Source of the DNA: Arctopsyche grandis
Taxonomy: Eukaryota; Arthropoda; Insecta; Trichoptera; Hydropsychidae
DNA length: 64,000 nucleotides
Assembly: GCF_051622035.1 (NCBI RefSeq)
Contig: NC_135364.1
Coordinates: forward strand, 17,173,001 to 17,237,000
Direction of reading: 5' to 3'
The notes under the pieces are model-generated. The model did not search any database. It had not been told where the DNA came from and saw nothing but the letters and a program-made list of their open reading frames with translations. Positions 53,001 through 64,000 of this stretch are shown one piece after another. Position 1 is the first letter of the stretch; each line of letters starts with the position of its first letter. Position numbers and translations under genes: made by a program.

Positions 53001-54495
53001 TTTTTAAAATCTATACATGTCTTCTCTATTCAAAAACTTATAATTTAATTGGCAAAATCCAAAATTAGAATCTCATCGTTTTCCACTAAATTTACAAAAT
53101 GCAGCTCTCTTTTGGAGACAATTTAATCATAACTTGCATATAAATTAAAACATTTCATTTAATTTGGCAGTAGGTAAATTCTGGATCTAAACATATGTAT
53201 ATTGATCGAGCTTTGTTGTTAACATCTATGTAAACATGTAATTTCTATTCTTAGCTGATCAATAGAAATCGCCTTTTATAATGAGATGATTTTGTTGTTG
53301 TATGCGAAACTCATTCACAAAGTCTTTGAATCGTTAGCAATACATAGTTGATCAAAGCTATGTTTGTTGAATAAATGATATATGTTTACATGGTTACCAT
53401 ATAAATTGATCAACGTGTTCAGCTTTTGTCGTGTTTTTTCAATAGTTGATTCAAAAGCTATTTTTGCAAGACAAATGAAGTTTTATAAATATTTAATAAA
53501 TATTTCATTTGTTTCGATTGAAGTATTGAATAAAAAATATTCTAGTTGAAATGGGCTCGTACATATTCGTGCATATTCGTTCATGCTCGTAATATCGCGC
53601 AAATCCATCGAAGCGACGGACGCGCGACTTCCAAACATGAAGGGCAAAGAGAGTGATCGCGGATGAGGGGAAAGAGGGACAGAGTAACAATCGACCGGAG
53701 GAGTGGCGTTGGTGTGAGTGAGAGAGCAAGGGTGGGTGAGTAGTGGGAGTAGTCGTTTGCGGCGTTTTAACTTTCTAAAAACTGTTGTGTCGACCTTGAA
53801 ACTGCTGTGTCGGTGTTACAAAACGGCTGGGCCGTTATTACACAACTCGGAGACCGACCGAACGGATACGACAACACCCGATCTCACTCGACAGCTTTTC
53901 CGACCGTGCGCTTTTCACGCTGTCAGGCATGTCAAACCGCGACGCGAGCATTTCGTTTGAATTTAATTTAATCCGAAATAATTACATACTAATAATATTT
54001 GCTACGGGGGCCGTATATATGTACATACATACATAATATGCCTATTGTGCTAGGCATCATTTGTCATTTTGCCGGATGGTAGATAGAGGATAAATGTTTT
54101 AAAAATTGATAATGATCTTCTCTCAGTCGTTTAGCGTCCATTTATAGACGTAGAATTCCCTCATTGATATCCATCTTTCGCTAAATTTAGGGTTGCCAAA
54201 AACTAGAAATTTATTATTGCATGGTTTTAACTTGGCAGCATTCACACATGAAAGACAGACACTTACTTATACATATAGACAAAAATTTTGATGTATCAAT
54301 CATGTTTTGTCCTCATATCATTGTTAATTCGTACAATCTTATTATTTCGACAATTTTTCCTACATTTCTTCAAATATGGGAATCATTGTCAATACAAGGA
54401 TACAATTTCCAGGGGATGTGTTTTGGCCCGGATTGCCATAGTATAGATCAAACGTCCTAGCGTTTTTAGATATTCAAAACTATCTGACTTATGGG
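53001..54495. other. AT-rich, then a GC-rich block
   Basis: 53570-53950 is CG-rich (for example GAAGCGACGGACGCGCGAC) with short frames on both strands; possible regulatory DNA. No gene recognised. Confidence 0.4.
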
Positions 54496-54821
54496 CAGGG
54501 TTGCCGAGATTCAGGCGAGATCGACATTCTGCCAAGTTCCAGGGCCCGGACTACGTGATCGATATTGATATTTTATATTATTCTACATAAAAATACATAT
54601 ATTTCTTTAATGCTAAATATTTATTATTTTTCGATCCGCACATTCTTTGTGTCCATGTGAAATCGTACCTGTTATTTAAAAAAAATAGCATTTAAAGTAT
54701 TTTCTAATAGTTCTGATAGATTGGTTGCATATAAAAAATATAATGTATAAGTTTTTTTTTTGGTTTGTCATAGGGTATGGACTTATTTTTACAGTGTCCG
54801 AGATTCCTCTCGGTGGCCCTG
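54496..54821. mobile_element. hAT-type MITE, 326 bp
   Basis: Inverted termini CAGGGTTGCCGAGA (left) and CAGGGCCACCGAGA (right, read inward). Flanks CTTATGGG (54488-54495) and CCTATGGG (54822-54829) match at 7 of 8. AT-rich interior without coding capacity. Confidence 0.78.
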
Positions 54822-57800
54822 CCTATGGGTACTATCCAAATCTATGAAGACCATGGATATTATTCAAATCAGTTTTCTAGTGCCTTTTAGGAGTTATGGA
54901 ATTCAACTTTTTGCCAAAGCCAAGAGATATCTTATTTAGGAAGCATTTTATAAAAATATAAAGAACATAAATTTACAATCCTGCAATCCTGAAGGAGTTC
55001 AACTTTTGGCACCAGAAAATTACTGGGTTTTCTGGAATCGTCAGCTATTTATGGGCATCAAGGCTACAACAAGTATACTCTTAAATTCACCCCATCCAAG
55101 GGCTGTACTACTCTTCAACAACTTGCTCAATATTAAATACTTAAATGCTGGTTATGATAATGTGGTCGAGCAGATTTTAATACATTGATAATATTTATTC
55201 TACTTTTCTTATTTTTTTATATGTCTATGTATTTCCTATGATATTTTTTATATATAAAAACATATTTAACCTTAACATTATATGTCTGCGATTACAAGTC
55301 AAATTGGTACATGCTTAGTGACATTCATTCATGTATTATTGATTTGTAAATCACTTTTTTCTTTGAGTTGTATTAATGATTTAATTCATTCCATCTACGA
55401 AAAAAAATAGGAACACGTATGCGAGTAAATGTGTACAGGTTTTGGTTAGGGTAGTTTCAAATATGTAAACATATATGTACATACATATGTACATATATAG
55501 GATGTAGTACAATATTACATACAAATATTTGATTAAAAATCGTTGGTAAAAGTTTAATTAAAAAAAATCAATTATTCCGATTGTAATAAAAAAATAAAAT
55601 ATTTCATCACGTGCAGATAAACGAATTGTGCCAGTCGATTTTCCGGCTTTTCCCCGGACGGCGCAATACGGCGAACAATTGTGAAAATTCACACAATTGC
55701 ACAACGAATCGAAACGAAATGTATGGTGTTTATTTTTAAATCGGAAACTATGTACAATTCAATGGAAAATTTCACGGTCAAAAATTTATTACATTGTTAC
55801 GCTCGCCGAGCCGCCGAAGAGATTAAAATCAAGGTTGTTAATTCGACAATTCCAAACTGCGAACGTTGGAAAACTAAATTACATTTCCAAGAGTCGAACG
55901 AGACCAGAGACCGGCTACATCCAATCTAACAAATACACCCACACGATCATTCGCATGCAGGAAGTGCACGAACAGATTGGAGTTTGAGGTACGAAGCGGG
56001 TTGTCAGATCGAGACGAGTTTTTCCCGCGAAAATTCCTAAGATATACGTACACCGAATTTCGCTCAAATGTCGTCCACATCTCCATGAGGAAACTCGTTG
56101 AGATATATACACAGACAAACGTCATGGACGCCAAAAATCCGCGGTGACCTTCCCCGTTTTGCCGGTCAACAACTTCTTTCGCCGCCGGCTCTCAATTCCA
56201 TGGCCACTCTAAATGCATAAGGCTCATTTGAATTTCAAAATCTCGGTTATGTATTAAAAATATACGACGGATACTTTTCAGACTAAGAAAAAATATGACT
56301 GATTTCAATCGGGATTGTATAATAAATACAATATTGTATGTGTATGTAGTGTGGATGCTTCATATGTTCATATGTATGTATATTTGACAATTCTTTCTTA
56401 TCGAGAGCGGTGTTAAAATCTTCATATTTAGATAAATATATAGATATAGATATATAGATATATAAATATATATGTAGATATAGAGCAATGGCAAACTCAT
56501 ATTTAAATTTATTTATATAAATGAGACGTGTGAGATGAGTCATATCTTAGAAGCTTCAAAGAAAGTATCCAGAGGAAATGAATTTTGATTTATAAGGTCT
56601 ACATATGATATTCTATATATGTAATTCTATTATCGAATTTCATAAGAATTTAATTTTGGTAATGTTTTCTGTAGAAAGTTACGATATGACGTAAATATAT
56701 TTTTTATAACATTATGACCCGTAAAATGATATTAATAAACAATTTATATAAGTAAAATATTATTATTATAGATTGAGATTTAAAACGAGTCAATATTTTT
56801 CCGTTATTCGTTTTGGTGTAACTAATAGGATAATTACAATTTGTTGTTCATAGCACTATCATTTTGAATTTATCTGAAGAAAATGTGACACTGTATTAAA
56901 CTATTTCCTCTTATCAATTTTTGCAGTTTTTGTGATTTTGAAAAATAATTATCGATAGTATCTGTAGCATTGACATCGATAAGATATTGATGAATTTTTA
57001 TAGTTAAAATTCCGACGTGTTATTATATCGTTATTACACATCGTAGTTGTTACGATGATTAGTTAAAATTCCTGGAAGTGGATGATTCAGAAAAATTTAG
57101 CACCATCTTGGATTTACTACGTATATATTTGCTTCGATACATTTGAATCAGATATGCAAATATTACATATTATAATTGGTTAATGGCAATGATTCAATCT
57201 TAGCTTGTGCTATGTTTTATAATATTCAAACTACATATGGTATGTACATTCATATATACATACATAAGTACCTTTATACAATCCACAATTTGGATGATGA
57301 AATAAAATCATACTGCTGATGTAGTTCGGTGAAGAAATGAGATATCTAATCTAGCATGTACATACATAAATAAAATAAAAAATACAATTTATAGTGTTCG
57401 TTAAATGTTTTTAAGAGATCGTTTACATATAATTAAAAATTTACGTATATATTGCTAAATAATTCCGTTGCAAATGAATGCATTGAAAATCATATTTTAA
57501 ATAATTTTTACACTACTATATAAGTACTTCCGGTCTATATAAATTTACCCAATTTCAATATTAATAATGTTAAATACATGTAAAAATTTAAACACCACGT
57601 GTGGAATCGCGCCGGAAAAGCCGCTCACTCACACATAAACACACGAAGTAAACCGGTATTTCCGTTTGGCGAAAATACATCCAATTTTCATCATTCGTGC
57701 AGTGTATCCACAAAATTATAAATGTGAAGTTTCAAAGCAGTAGGCGTGTCGGTTTCCGGAAAAATAGCGAAAACAGACACCCATACAGACATCGCAATCA

Positions 57801-60800
57801 AGCGTATTTTCCGCCACCGCAACATCATAATATTGATAACAAGGAAAATGCATGTATTTGTTCCGGTTTTTTTTCACGTTTTCCGTCGAGGTGACCTTGA
57901 CCTCCTTTTCGACCGGTATGTTGCTTTGTCATTTTTTTGCGACCTGGCCGTGAAATCGAGACGCAATTTGAGATGCATATTTTGAAGTATTACTCACACT
58001 CACCTGTGGCTTCTGGTGAAACGATCGGTTGTCCTTATCACCGGAATTCGTCTACCTGAGCCGACCGATTCGTGACTAACCGGCCAACCGGTCGGTTGGT
58101 CTTTAGATCGCCGGTTTATATCCGGTCACATTTGTAGCTAGGATTCATCGTTTCCTGGAAGCGAATGCCTGCGTTTTTCGTTGCAAACCATCTGTCAAAC
58201 GTAACTGATTTGAATATTTCACCAATCTATGTATGTATGTATGTATTTATTTAACTTTGTTTTTCTTTGAATCCTTCATTGATGATCTACATATTTAGTC
58301 ATACAGTTGTTCTTTGAGACGGTGGGAGTTGAATTTGAGTAATAAAAATAACGATTTGTCATTCAAAATCGCCATTCGTTAATGTATATATATATATTTT
58401 TGATTATTATTTCAGTTGTGAGAGATGAATAGATGAACCAAAATCATTCAATTTCGAATACTTATCTAAAAAAGTAGTTAGTTTTGCCTTTTTAATTGCG
58501 TGTTTAGTTTCAGTTCAATATTTGACTTCTATACGATGTTTGGAAACAGTTTTCGATGTCTTGGTTCTCGTTTGAATTAAATATCGAACTATTACATATA
58601 TAATATTATACCCAAACAGTTGCAAATTCTCATAAATGATGTTTAAATTTCTAAGGTTTTCATATGTATTTTGAGACTTTAGAATCAATAATGGTAATTT
58701 GGGTCTCAAAATTAACCAGGTGAACATTTTAAGATTTGATTAATAAAAAATATCTATACGAGTATATTGAAATAAATAAAATATATTTTTTTGATCATAT
58801 CTGCTTATGCGTAACTTTTAAAGAAAAGTAAATAATCTATTATACTGTATACCTGAACGAATTTGAGAGTGTAAGATTGTTCTTTTTTCAATCAATAAAA
58901 GTGTTCAAATCAGGCTTCAAATTTAAATAATTAACTATTAAGATAAAAGGGCTATATCGATATTATATGTATGTATATAGAAATCAATCGTGTAAATATA
59001 GCGGTATAGAATCAGTGTGTGTATTATCGATGTATTATATATCAAAGGGATTAAACTTTACTTCCTTCTTATCCTCTCTAGCACTATAATCCAATTGGAT
59101 GTAATGTCTAATGATATCAAAATTGTTCGAAGGTATAATAATTAATAAAATACGCCTAATTTATTATGAAATAAATTATGCGTAGATTTTATTCAAATTG
59201 ACCACACTGGTTTTATTATAGAAATTAAAATCAAATGATATGAATTGACATGCAAATCACTTGCAGATTGTAATCAAAGATACTATACGAAGGCATTTGT
59301 TAATTTAAGTTCGAAATCGAGACACCTGTAGCGATTAGTCGTGCGCGGTATATGGCCGGATTGTTCACTTTTACTTTCGTCAGTTCGAGAGAATGAAAAA
59401 AAACCCCGACACTCGTTCGTTTTCGTTCGGACGAGTTCGGCAAAGTTCGTTCTTCGCCGATCGGCCCCACCAATCACGAGCCCGTTTTTAAAATATCAAT
59501 TGTTTATATGTTTTTTTTATTTGAATAATTATTCAAATCGATTCCGAATATTTTAACACGGTGCTGTCAGAGCGTAATAATTTATTTTGGCAATATATAT
59601 TATACATGTTGCAAATGTCGTTTGCAACTTGATGTTTCCGCTCGTTTCGAAACAGAATCCCATGTCGTCGAGAGAGAAACGTGAAAGGAAGTAAGACCTT
59701 GAGGGAATCGCGAGAACGTTCCGCAGATGATGGTAGTAGAGGGACAACTTCTATCTAAAATGAATACAAAATGCTCTTTTCAATTTAGAAAAAAGTACAA
59801 TTTCAATCGATCGTTAATCGAAATCGTGACTTAGAACACGTTCGAATAATATTCGCTAATTTGAATTAACGTCCGTCTCGTTAGCGTCATCGACATTGAA
59901 AACAAATTAAAAAAAAGTACCTACACACTTACCTGATGAATGTTTTTCATTTGGCGGCATTGTTGCGCAACGCTTCAAGGTTTGAAATATGACGGTTTGA
60001 GTTACTGAGTTTTTACTTTCTTCTCTTTGGGAATATGCTGAAGAGAAAGTGGCTATAAATTACACTATCGATCTGGGTATTGAATTGACGCTACTACAGA
60101 ATGATTCCTATTGTTCTGTTTGTTATTTTTTTTTTCAATAACCTATCATCGCTTTGGATCCTTGTGCAGTTTCTTTTGTGCGATTTCTCACGTTTTTGCC
60201 CCCCATTTCACAGAACTGGTATGTTGAGGATGCACGTTTGACCGGATGATACGAACCACCTTGAAAGGTAAAAAGGACACTCCAAGGTGGAGAGGGCAAA
60301 TTATTTTATAATTAGCCCGAGAGGTCTGAAAGTGTGATCAGGATCTATTTTTACATCGTAGGTTGGTTTTTATTACGCGTGCTATTTTTGTTTTATTTCA
60401 ATATTTAATAGCGTTGAGAGTAGTTTTCCACTTTTGCACCGCGTGTAATGGTGGTCGGTACTGGTTTTTTTTTGCATATTTATTGTCTCTCGCTAATCAT
60501 AGGTTAAGGTTCTTGTGAAGTATGACTGTTGATGGTAATTACCAATTGGTTTTTATTTGCAATGTTGCTTTTCCTTTTATTGCCATCGTTCGTTTATTTT
60601 TATTCAAATTTGGACTTTCATACAAAAGACTTGTCGCCAATATTGTGATATTTTTTTTACCATTGTATGAAAGTTTATTCAAATAATGTAAATAAATACA
60701 TTTTATCAAATACTTATGTAAAAGTATTGAGATTCGTAAGATTTCACTCAATTTCCATCAACCGGAAACGTTACGATTTATTTTGGGATTTCGTATTCAT

Positions 60801-60960
60801 ACAAATTGCATCTATGTATTTCATTGCTACCAATACCACTTACATACATACATACATGACATACACTATTTTTTATATCTATTATACAAAACTTACGAAC
60901 AAAAATTTCTTTGGCCAACAGGGAAACAAAAAAGTAAAAATAACGGTTTTGTACTTTTTG
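54822..60960. other. No recognisable gene
   Basis: 55006-55188 (+) is open for 60 codons with no family match. Moderately GC-rich blocks at 55620-56200, 57600-58150 and 59330-59480 could be regulatory. TACATATGTA-type repeats at 55470-55500. A repeat unit at 59636-59745 is listed separately. Confidence 0.4.
59636..59745. repeat. Dispersed repeat, copy 1
   Basis: CGTGAAAGGAAGTAAGACCT, then GGAATCG and GAGGGACAA, matching 63541-63675 with small gaps. Identity of the family unknown. Confidence 0.55.
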
Positions 60961-61055
60961 ATGATGGTTTCGATATTTTTATTTTATTTTTACATATGTA
61001 TATATATATGTATACCAGGAAGGCCTAACAGGTAGACCCTAATGCGCCTTCCTAG
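60961..61055 (-). repeat. LINE-like 3' stem-loop and A-rich tail (copy A)
   Basis: On the minus strand: CTAGGAAGGC, a loop beginning GCATTAGGG and containing CCTGTTAG, then GCCTTCCTGG (10 pairs, one G.T wobble; halves at 61046-61055 and 61015-61024). A TATACATATATATATG stretch and a TAAAATAAAAAT tail follow. Same loop as copies B and C. Confidence 0.55.
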
Positions 61056-61059
61056 AAAA

Positions 61060-62673
61060 TTAATTACAAACGTTGTAGCATTTTTATTACATAAATCTCT
61101 GTATTTCGAGAAGCTGAAGAACACGAAATTAGCAATTAATTAATTAATGAATTAATCCATAGAGACATCTATTGATTTAGACTTTAAATTATTTTTTACA
61201 TATTATACTTAAATCAAATTCAGATATTTGTGACAGCGGATAGGATGATTTTTGCCAATTTGATGGAAGAACCGTTTCAACAATGAAATCAGATAAATTG
61301 GCAAACTCTGATAAGAAGTTATACAAATATCCAAGTCTGACAAGCAGTATTAAAGATTACTCTCGTAAAGTAAACTTTCGGTGCTAAACATAAACGCCAT
61401 CACCGAGCCATACTCCTGGCAATTAGGACATATAGTTAATTTAAATGAAAAATGTATAATAATTAAAAAGGTATGTAACTTGACTGTGGATAGATACCTA
61501 CTTAAAAACTTTAAGTCAATGCAGAATATATAATTGAATCGAATTTAAAAATGATTGTTTTGAATGTACTAAAAATCAACATTGAAAGTGACGTCATAAT
61601 TGTGCGGAGACGTCCCAATACCTATTGTCATCATCATCATTATGATCATGATTTCTAATTCGAGGCATTGTTTCACGGCGCGTTTGCACTTCCGCTCTAG
61701 AAGCGATGCACGATTGGTTTCGTAGGAAGTTAAACAGCTCTACAGCTACCACATACAGGGGCCAGGAAACAAGCAGTTTATTTGAACACTCGACCAACTA
61801 CATAGAGTCCACATGTGCCGAACAAAAGTTTTGGCATCAAATTCCCAGAACTGGGAACCACACGCGCGCCCGTCGAATGCTGGGGTTTGACCCAATTCAA
61901 AGAGACCGTAGACTGAAATTAGCCGGCTTGTGAATATCGTAGATGCGTTCCAGTATCACTGGTGATGTTCTCCGGTGTAAACGAGGCATTAGATTGTAGT
62001 GCAAGTCGTGTTGTATGGGTTTGTGTGGCCCAATTGAGGGCGCCGCTCGAGGGCCGGCTGATACGCGACTGTTGCCCAACAGCTCGTTCATTGTTCGCAA
62101 TTTGGGACGCGACCAACATACGCTTGCTACACACATTCACATAAACGACAACTGTTCAACGTGCACGTTGAAATGTTGGTAATTAAGTGGAATTTTAGAT
62201 TTTTTAAATTTTGTGTGGGAAAAATATTTTTATGGTGATTTTTGGTAGACTCGTAATGTCGGTTGTTAGGAAGGATTTTGATCATATGTACATATGAATG
62301 AAAATTGGCATTAAATCAGTACATTATTTAGTTTATTTATAAAAAAGTTAAGTTTCAGTATTTGTTATATTCTTAGATGTGATTAAACAAATGATCGATT
62401 TTTTTATACGTTTCATATTAAGTGTGAAAACCTACATTAATATCACTTGTATTTATATATGTACTTAACACAATGTTTTAAAATTATATATAAATAGACA
62501 GATTTTTGTATATATTGTAATTTTTTGTTTTTATTTTGAGTCATATGAAATATTTTTAATTAACAATTTTAATATGAATAAAGTGATTTTTGCTGTCGGT
62601 ACTAGTGAATAGCAAAAACGACTCAACTAAATCTTTTCAATAAAAAAAATGATTAAGACTATAAGACTATAAT
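61060..62673. other. No recognisable gene
   Basis: 61600-62150 is clearly GC-richer (GGGCGCCGCTCGAGGGCCGG near 62040) with frames on both strands and no family match; regulatory DNA or a non-coding exon is possible. Confidence 0.4.
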
Positions 62674-62833
62674 GTCGATGGCTTGGTGCACAGATATTGT
62701 ATGTCCATTTTTGAATTTGAAGTTTGTAGATGCTGGAATAACTCAGGTTTTTCCTTTCAACGTAATTTACCTTGAAAGGAAAAACCTAAATTATTCCAGC
62801 ACTTACAATCTAAAAATTACACCAAGCCATCGA
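62674..62833. repeat. 160-bp foldback repeat
   Basis: Arms begin TCGATGGCTTGGTG and end in TGAAAGGAAAAACCT or its complement at the centre (about 62764). Both arms contain TGCTGGAATAA. The left arm has about 24 extra bases. It adjoins the RTE remnant on its right. Confidence 0.75.
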
Positions 62834-62960
62834 TATCATCATTCACAGCCATACGCCATCAGCTACTGGATGAAGTTCTAATACGCTTCCATTCGTCTCT
62901 GTTTTGACTAAAAGTCGTCAAATTTCTTCTACATTTCTTCAAAATGGGAATCTGCGTTAT
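62834..62960 (-). pseudogene. RTE-clade LINE remnant 3
   Basis: Minus strand: AGTCAAAACAGAGACGAATG (reads SQNRDEWKR, as in the 28.1 kb copy), then a stop and GGCTGTGAATGATGATATCG as tail. Short, 5' truncated. Confidence 0.75.
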
Positions 62961-64000
62961 CGACCATTGTCAAACCTGTGTCAATACCAGAATATCAACG
63001 AAAACACAGTAGGGGGTGAGGTTTGCGAAGGGACGTGAAAAAAATATGTCTTGATATGCAAAAGATACCGTAAAAACTGAAGTAATTTTTTTTTAATTTT
63101 TCGTCATTAATTACGAATATTTTGAAGGCTAAGGTACTTTAAAAGAGAATGAAAAAACTTGTTATTAAAATTTTTTTTACACATTTTGATCATAGAAATA
63201 GGAGATTAGAGTTTTTACTCTTATGTTGTACATTTCGTTGTACATATATTATGTGTATTCATATTCATGTTGAATATGTAATCATATAAACCTCACGAGG
63301 TGATTTTTAAATATCTTATTAAAGTCCTTCTCTTTTCATATGTATGTATAAAGTCGAAACTAAAATAATCACTTGGTCATTGATCGCCACGTGCCACACT
63401 TCGGCAATTACCCATAACTTTTATAATTTGTTTTCGTTGTGCTGAACATCAGGTAATTTCCAGTAGCACGTGCATATGCTTATATAGGAAAATTAGGGGT
63501 GATTCAGAATAATTTTTCAATATTTTCGATACGTCGCTCTTCCGCTTCATTCGCATAGAGATTCACGATCTCGCAAATCGGCTAACTAGAAACCCACGCA
63601 AGAAGACAAGCGTGAAAGGAGAAGACCTTGGAGGAATCGGCGGGAATGCTTACAGAGAAGAGAGAGGGACAAATGATAATTTTCAATATATCTTGTGTTT
63701 TTTAATGCACTTTTGGTCAATCGATTTCGCGACCTCGGGGTCGTCTTGACCAGCGTGGGACGATTTTTGTCGTGTTGTTAATGAAGTGTTAATCGGTGTG
63801 GCGATTTTTGTTGCGTGTCATTTTATGTATTTCGTGTTGGGCATGTGTGTGGAATCTTCAATTGAGCAATAATAATGTCGATGCCACGGTGTTGCGCAAA
63901 CGGTGAAATATTATTAACACATTCCTCGCCGGAGCGATTTAGGTTTTATCTGGCGCCTACCGTTTGTACCCACTCTATGTGCAATTCGATTGCCACTTGT
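62961..64000. other. No recognisable gene
   Basis: AT-rich apart from the repeat at 63541-63675 and a mildly GC-richer right edge. Nothing supported. Confidence 0.4.
63541..63675. repeat. Dispersed repeat, copy 2
   Basis: GCGTGAAAGGAGAAGACCTT, GGAATCGGCGGGAATGC and GAGAGGGACAAA, aligned to 59636-59745. Family unknown. Confidence 0.55.

Noticed and set aside
54358..54420. Similarity of a TTTCTTCAAATATGGGAATC stretch to 62931-62990
   Set aside because: Only short patches agree; too little to define a repeat family by eye.

Overview
The window is AT-rich eukaryotic DNA from an insect. The one clear host gene is the 3' end of a RYK/Derailed-family receptor (positions 1-2598, + strand). It has short introns with GT..AG borders and a kinase domain of the insect Derailed type. 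TACATATGTA-type simple repeats are common throughout, and the mix of hAT, Helitron, RTE and jockey-like remnants fits an insect. The order cannot be fixed from the sequence alone.

Layout. 1-2.6 kb: last seven visible exons of the Derailed-like gene. 2.6-31 kb: no further recognisable host exon, but many mobile elements: a tRNA-derived SINE split by a hAT MITE (4.75-5.19 kb), Helitron-like elements (5.4 and 12.1 kb, the latter carrying a roughly 380-bp hexanucleotide array), hAT and TTAA-flanked elements (13.5-15.9 kb), a chain of 133-bp foldback hAT-like elements (23.5-24.4 kb), and a fifth foldback copy inside an RTE remnant (27.7-28.2 kb). 31.0-32.4 kb: decayed ZMYM1-like hAT transposase. 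32.5-33.3 kb: a strongly GC/CpG-rich block, the best promoter candidate. 33.7-64 kb: another Helitron-like copy, a possible non-coding 5' exon at 40.1-40.6 kb, RTE and jockey-like LINE remnants, two more hAT-type elements, and several moderately GC-rich blocks of unknown role.

Apart from the receptor, this is a gene desert or the introns/5' region of genes whose coding exons lie outside. Its main interest is mobile-element structure: nested insertions whose target-site duplications can be read directly, a family of foldback elements chained through identical 8-bp duplications, and a LINE-like 3' stem-loop whose stem bases change in a paired way between copies.
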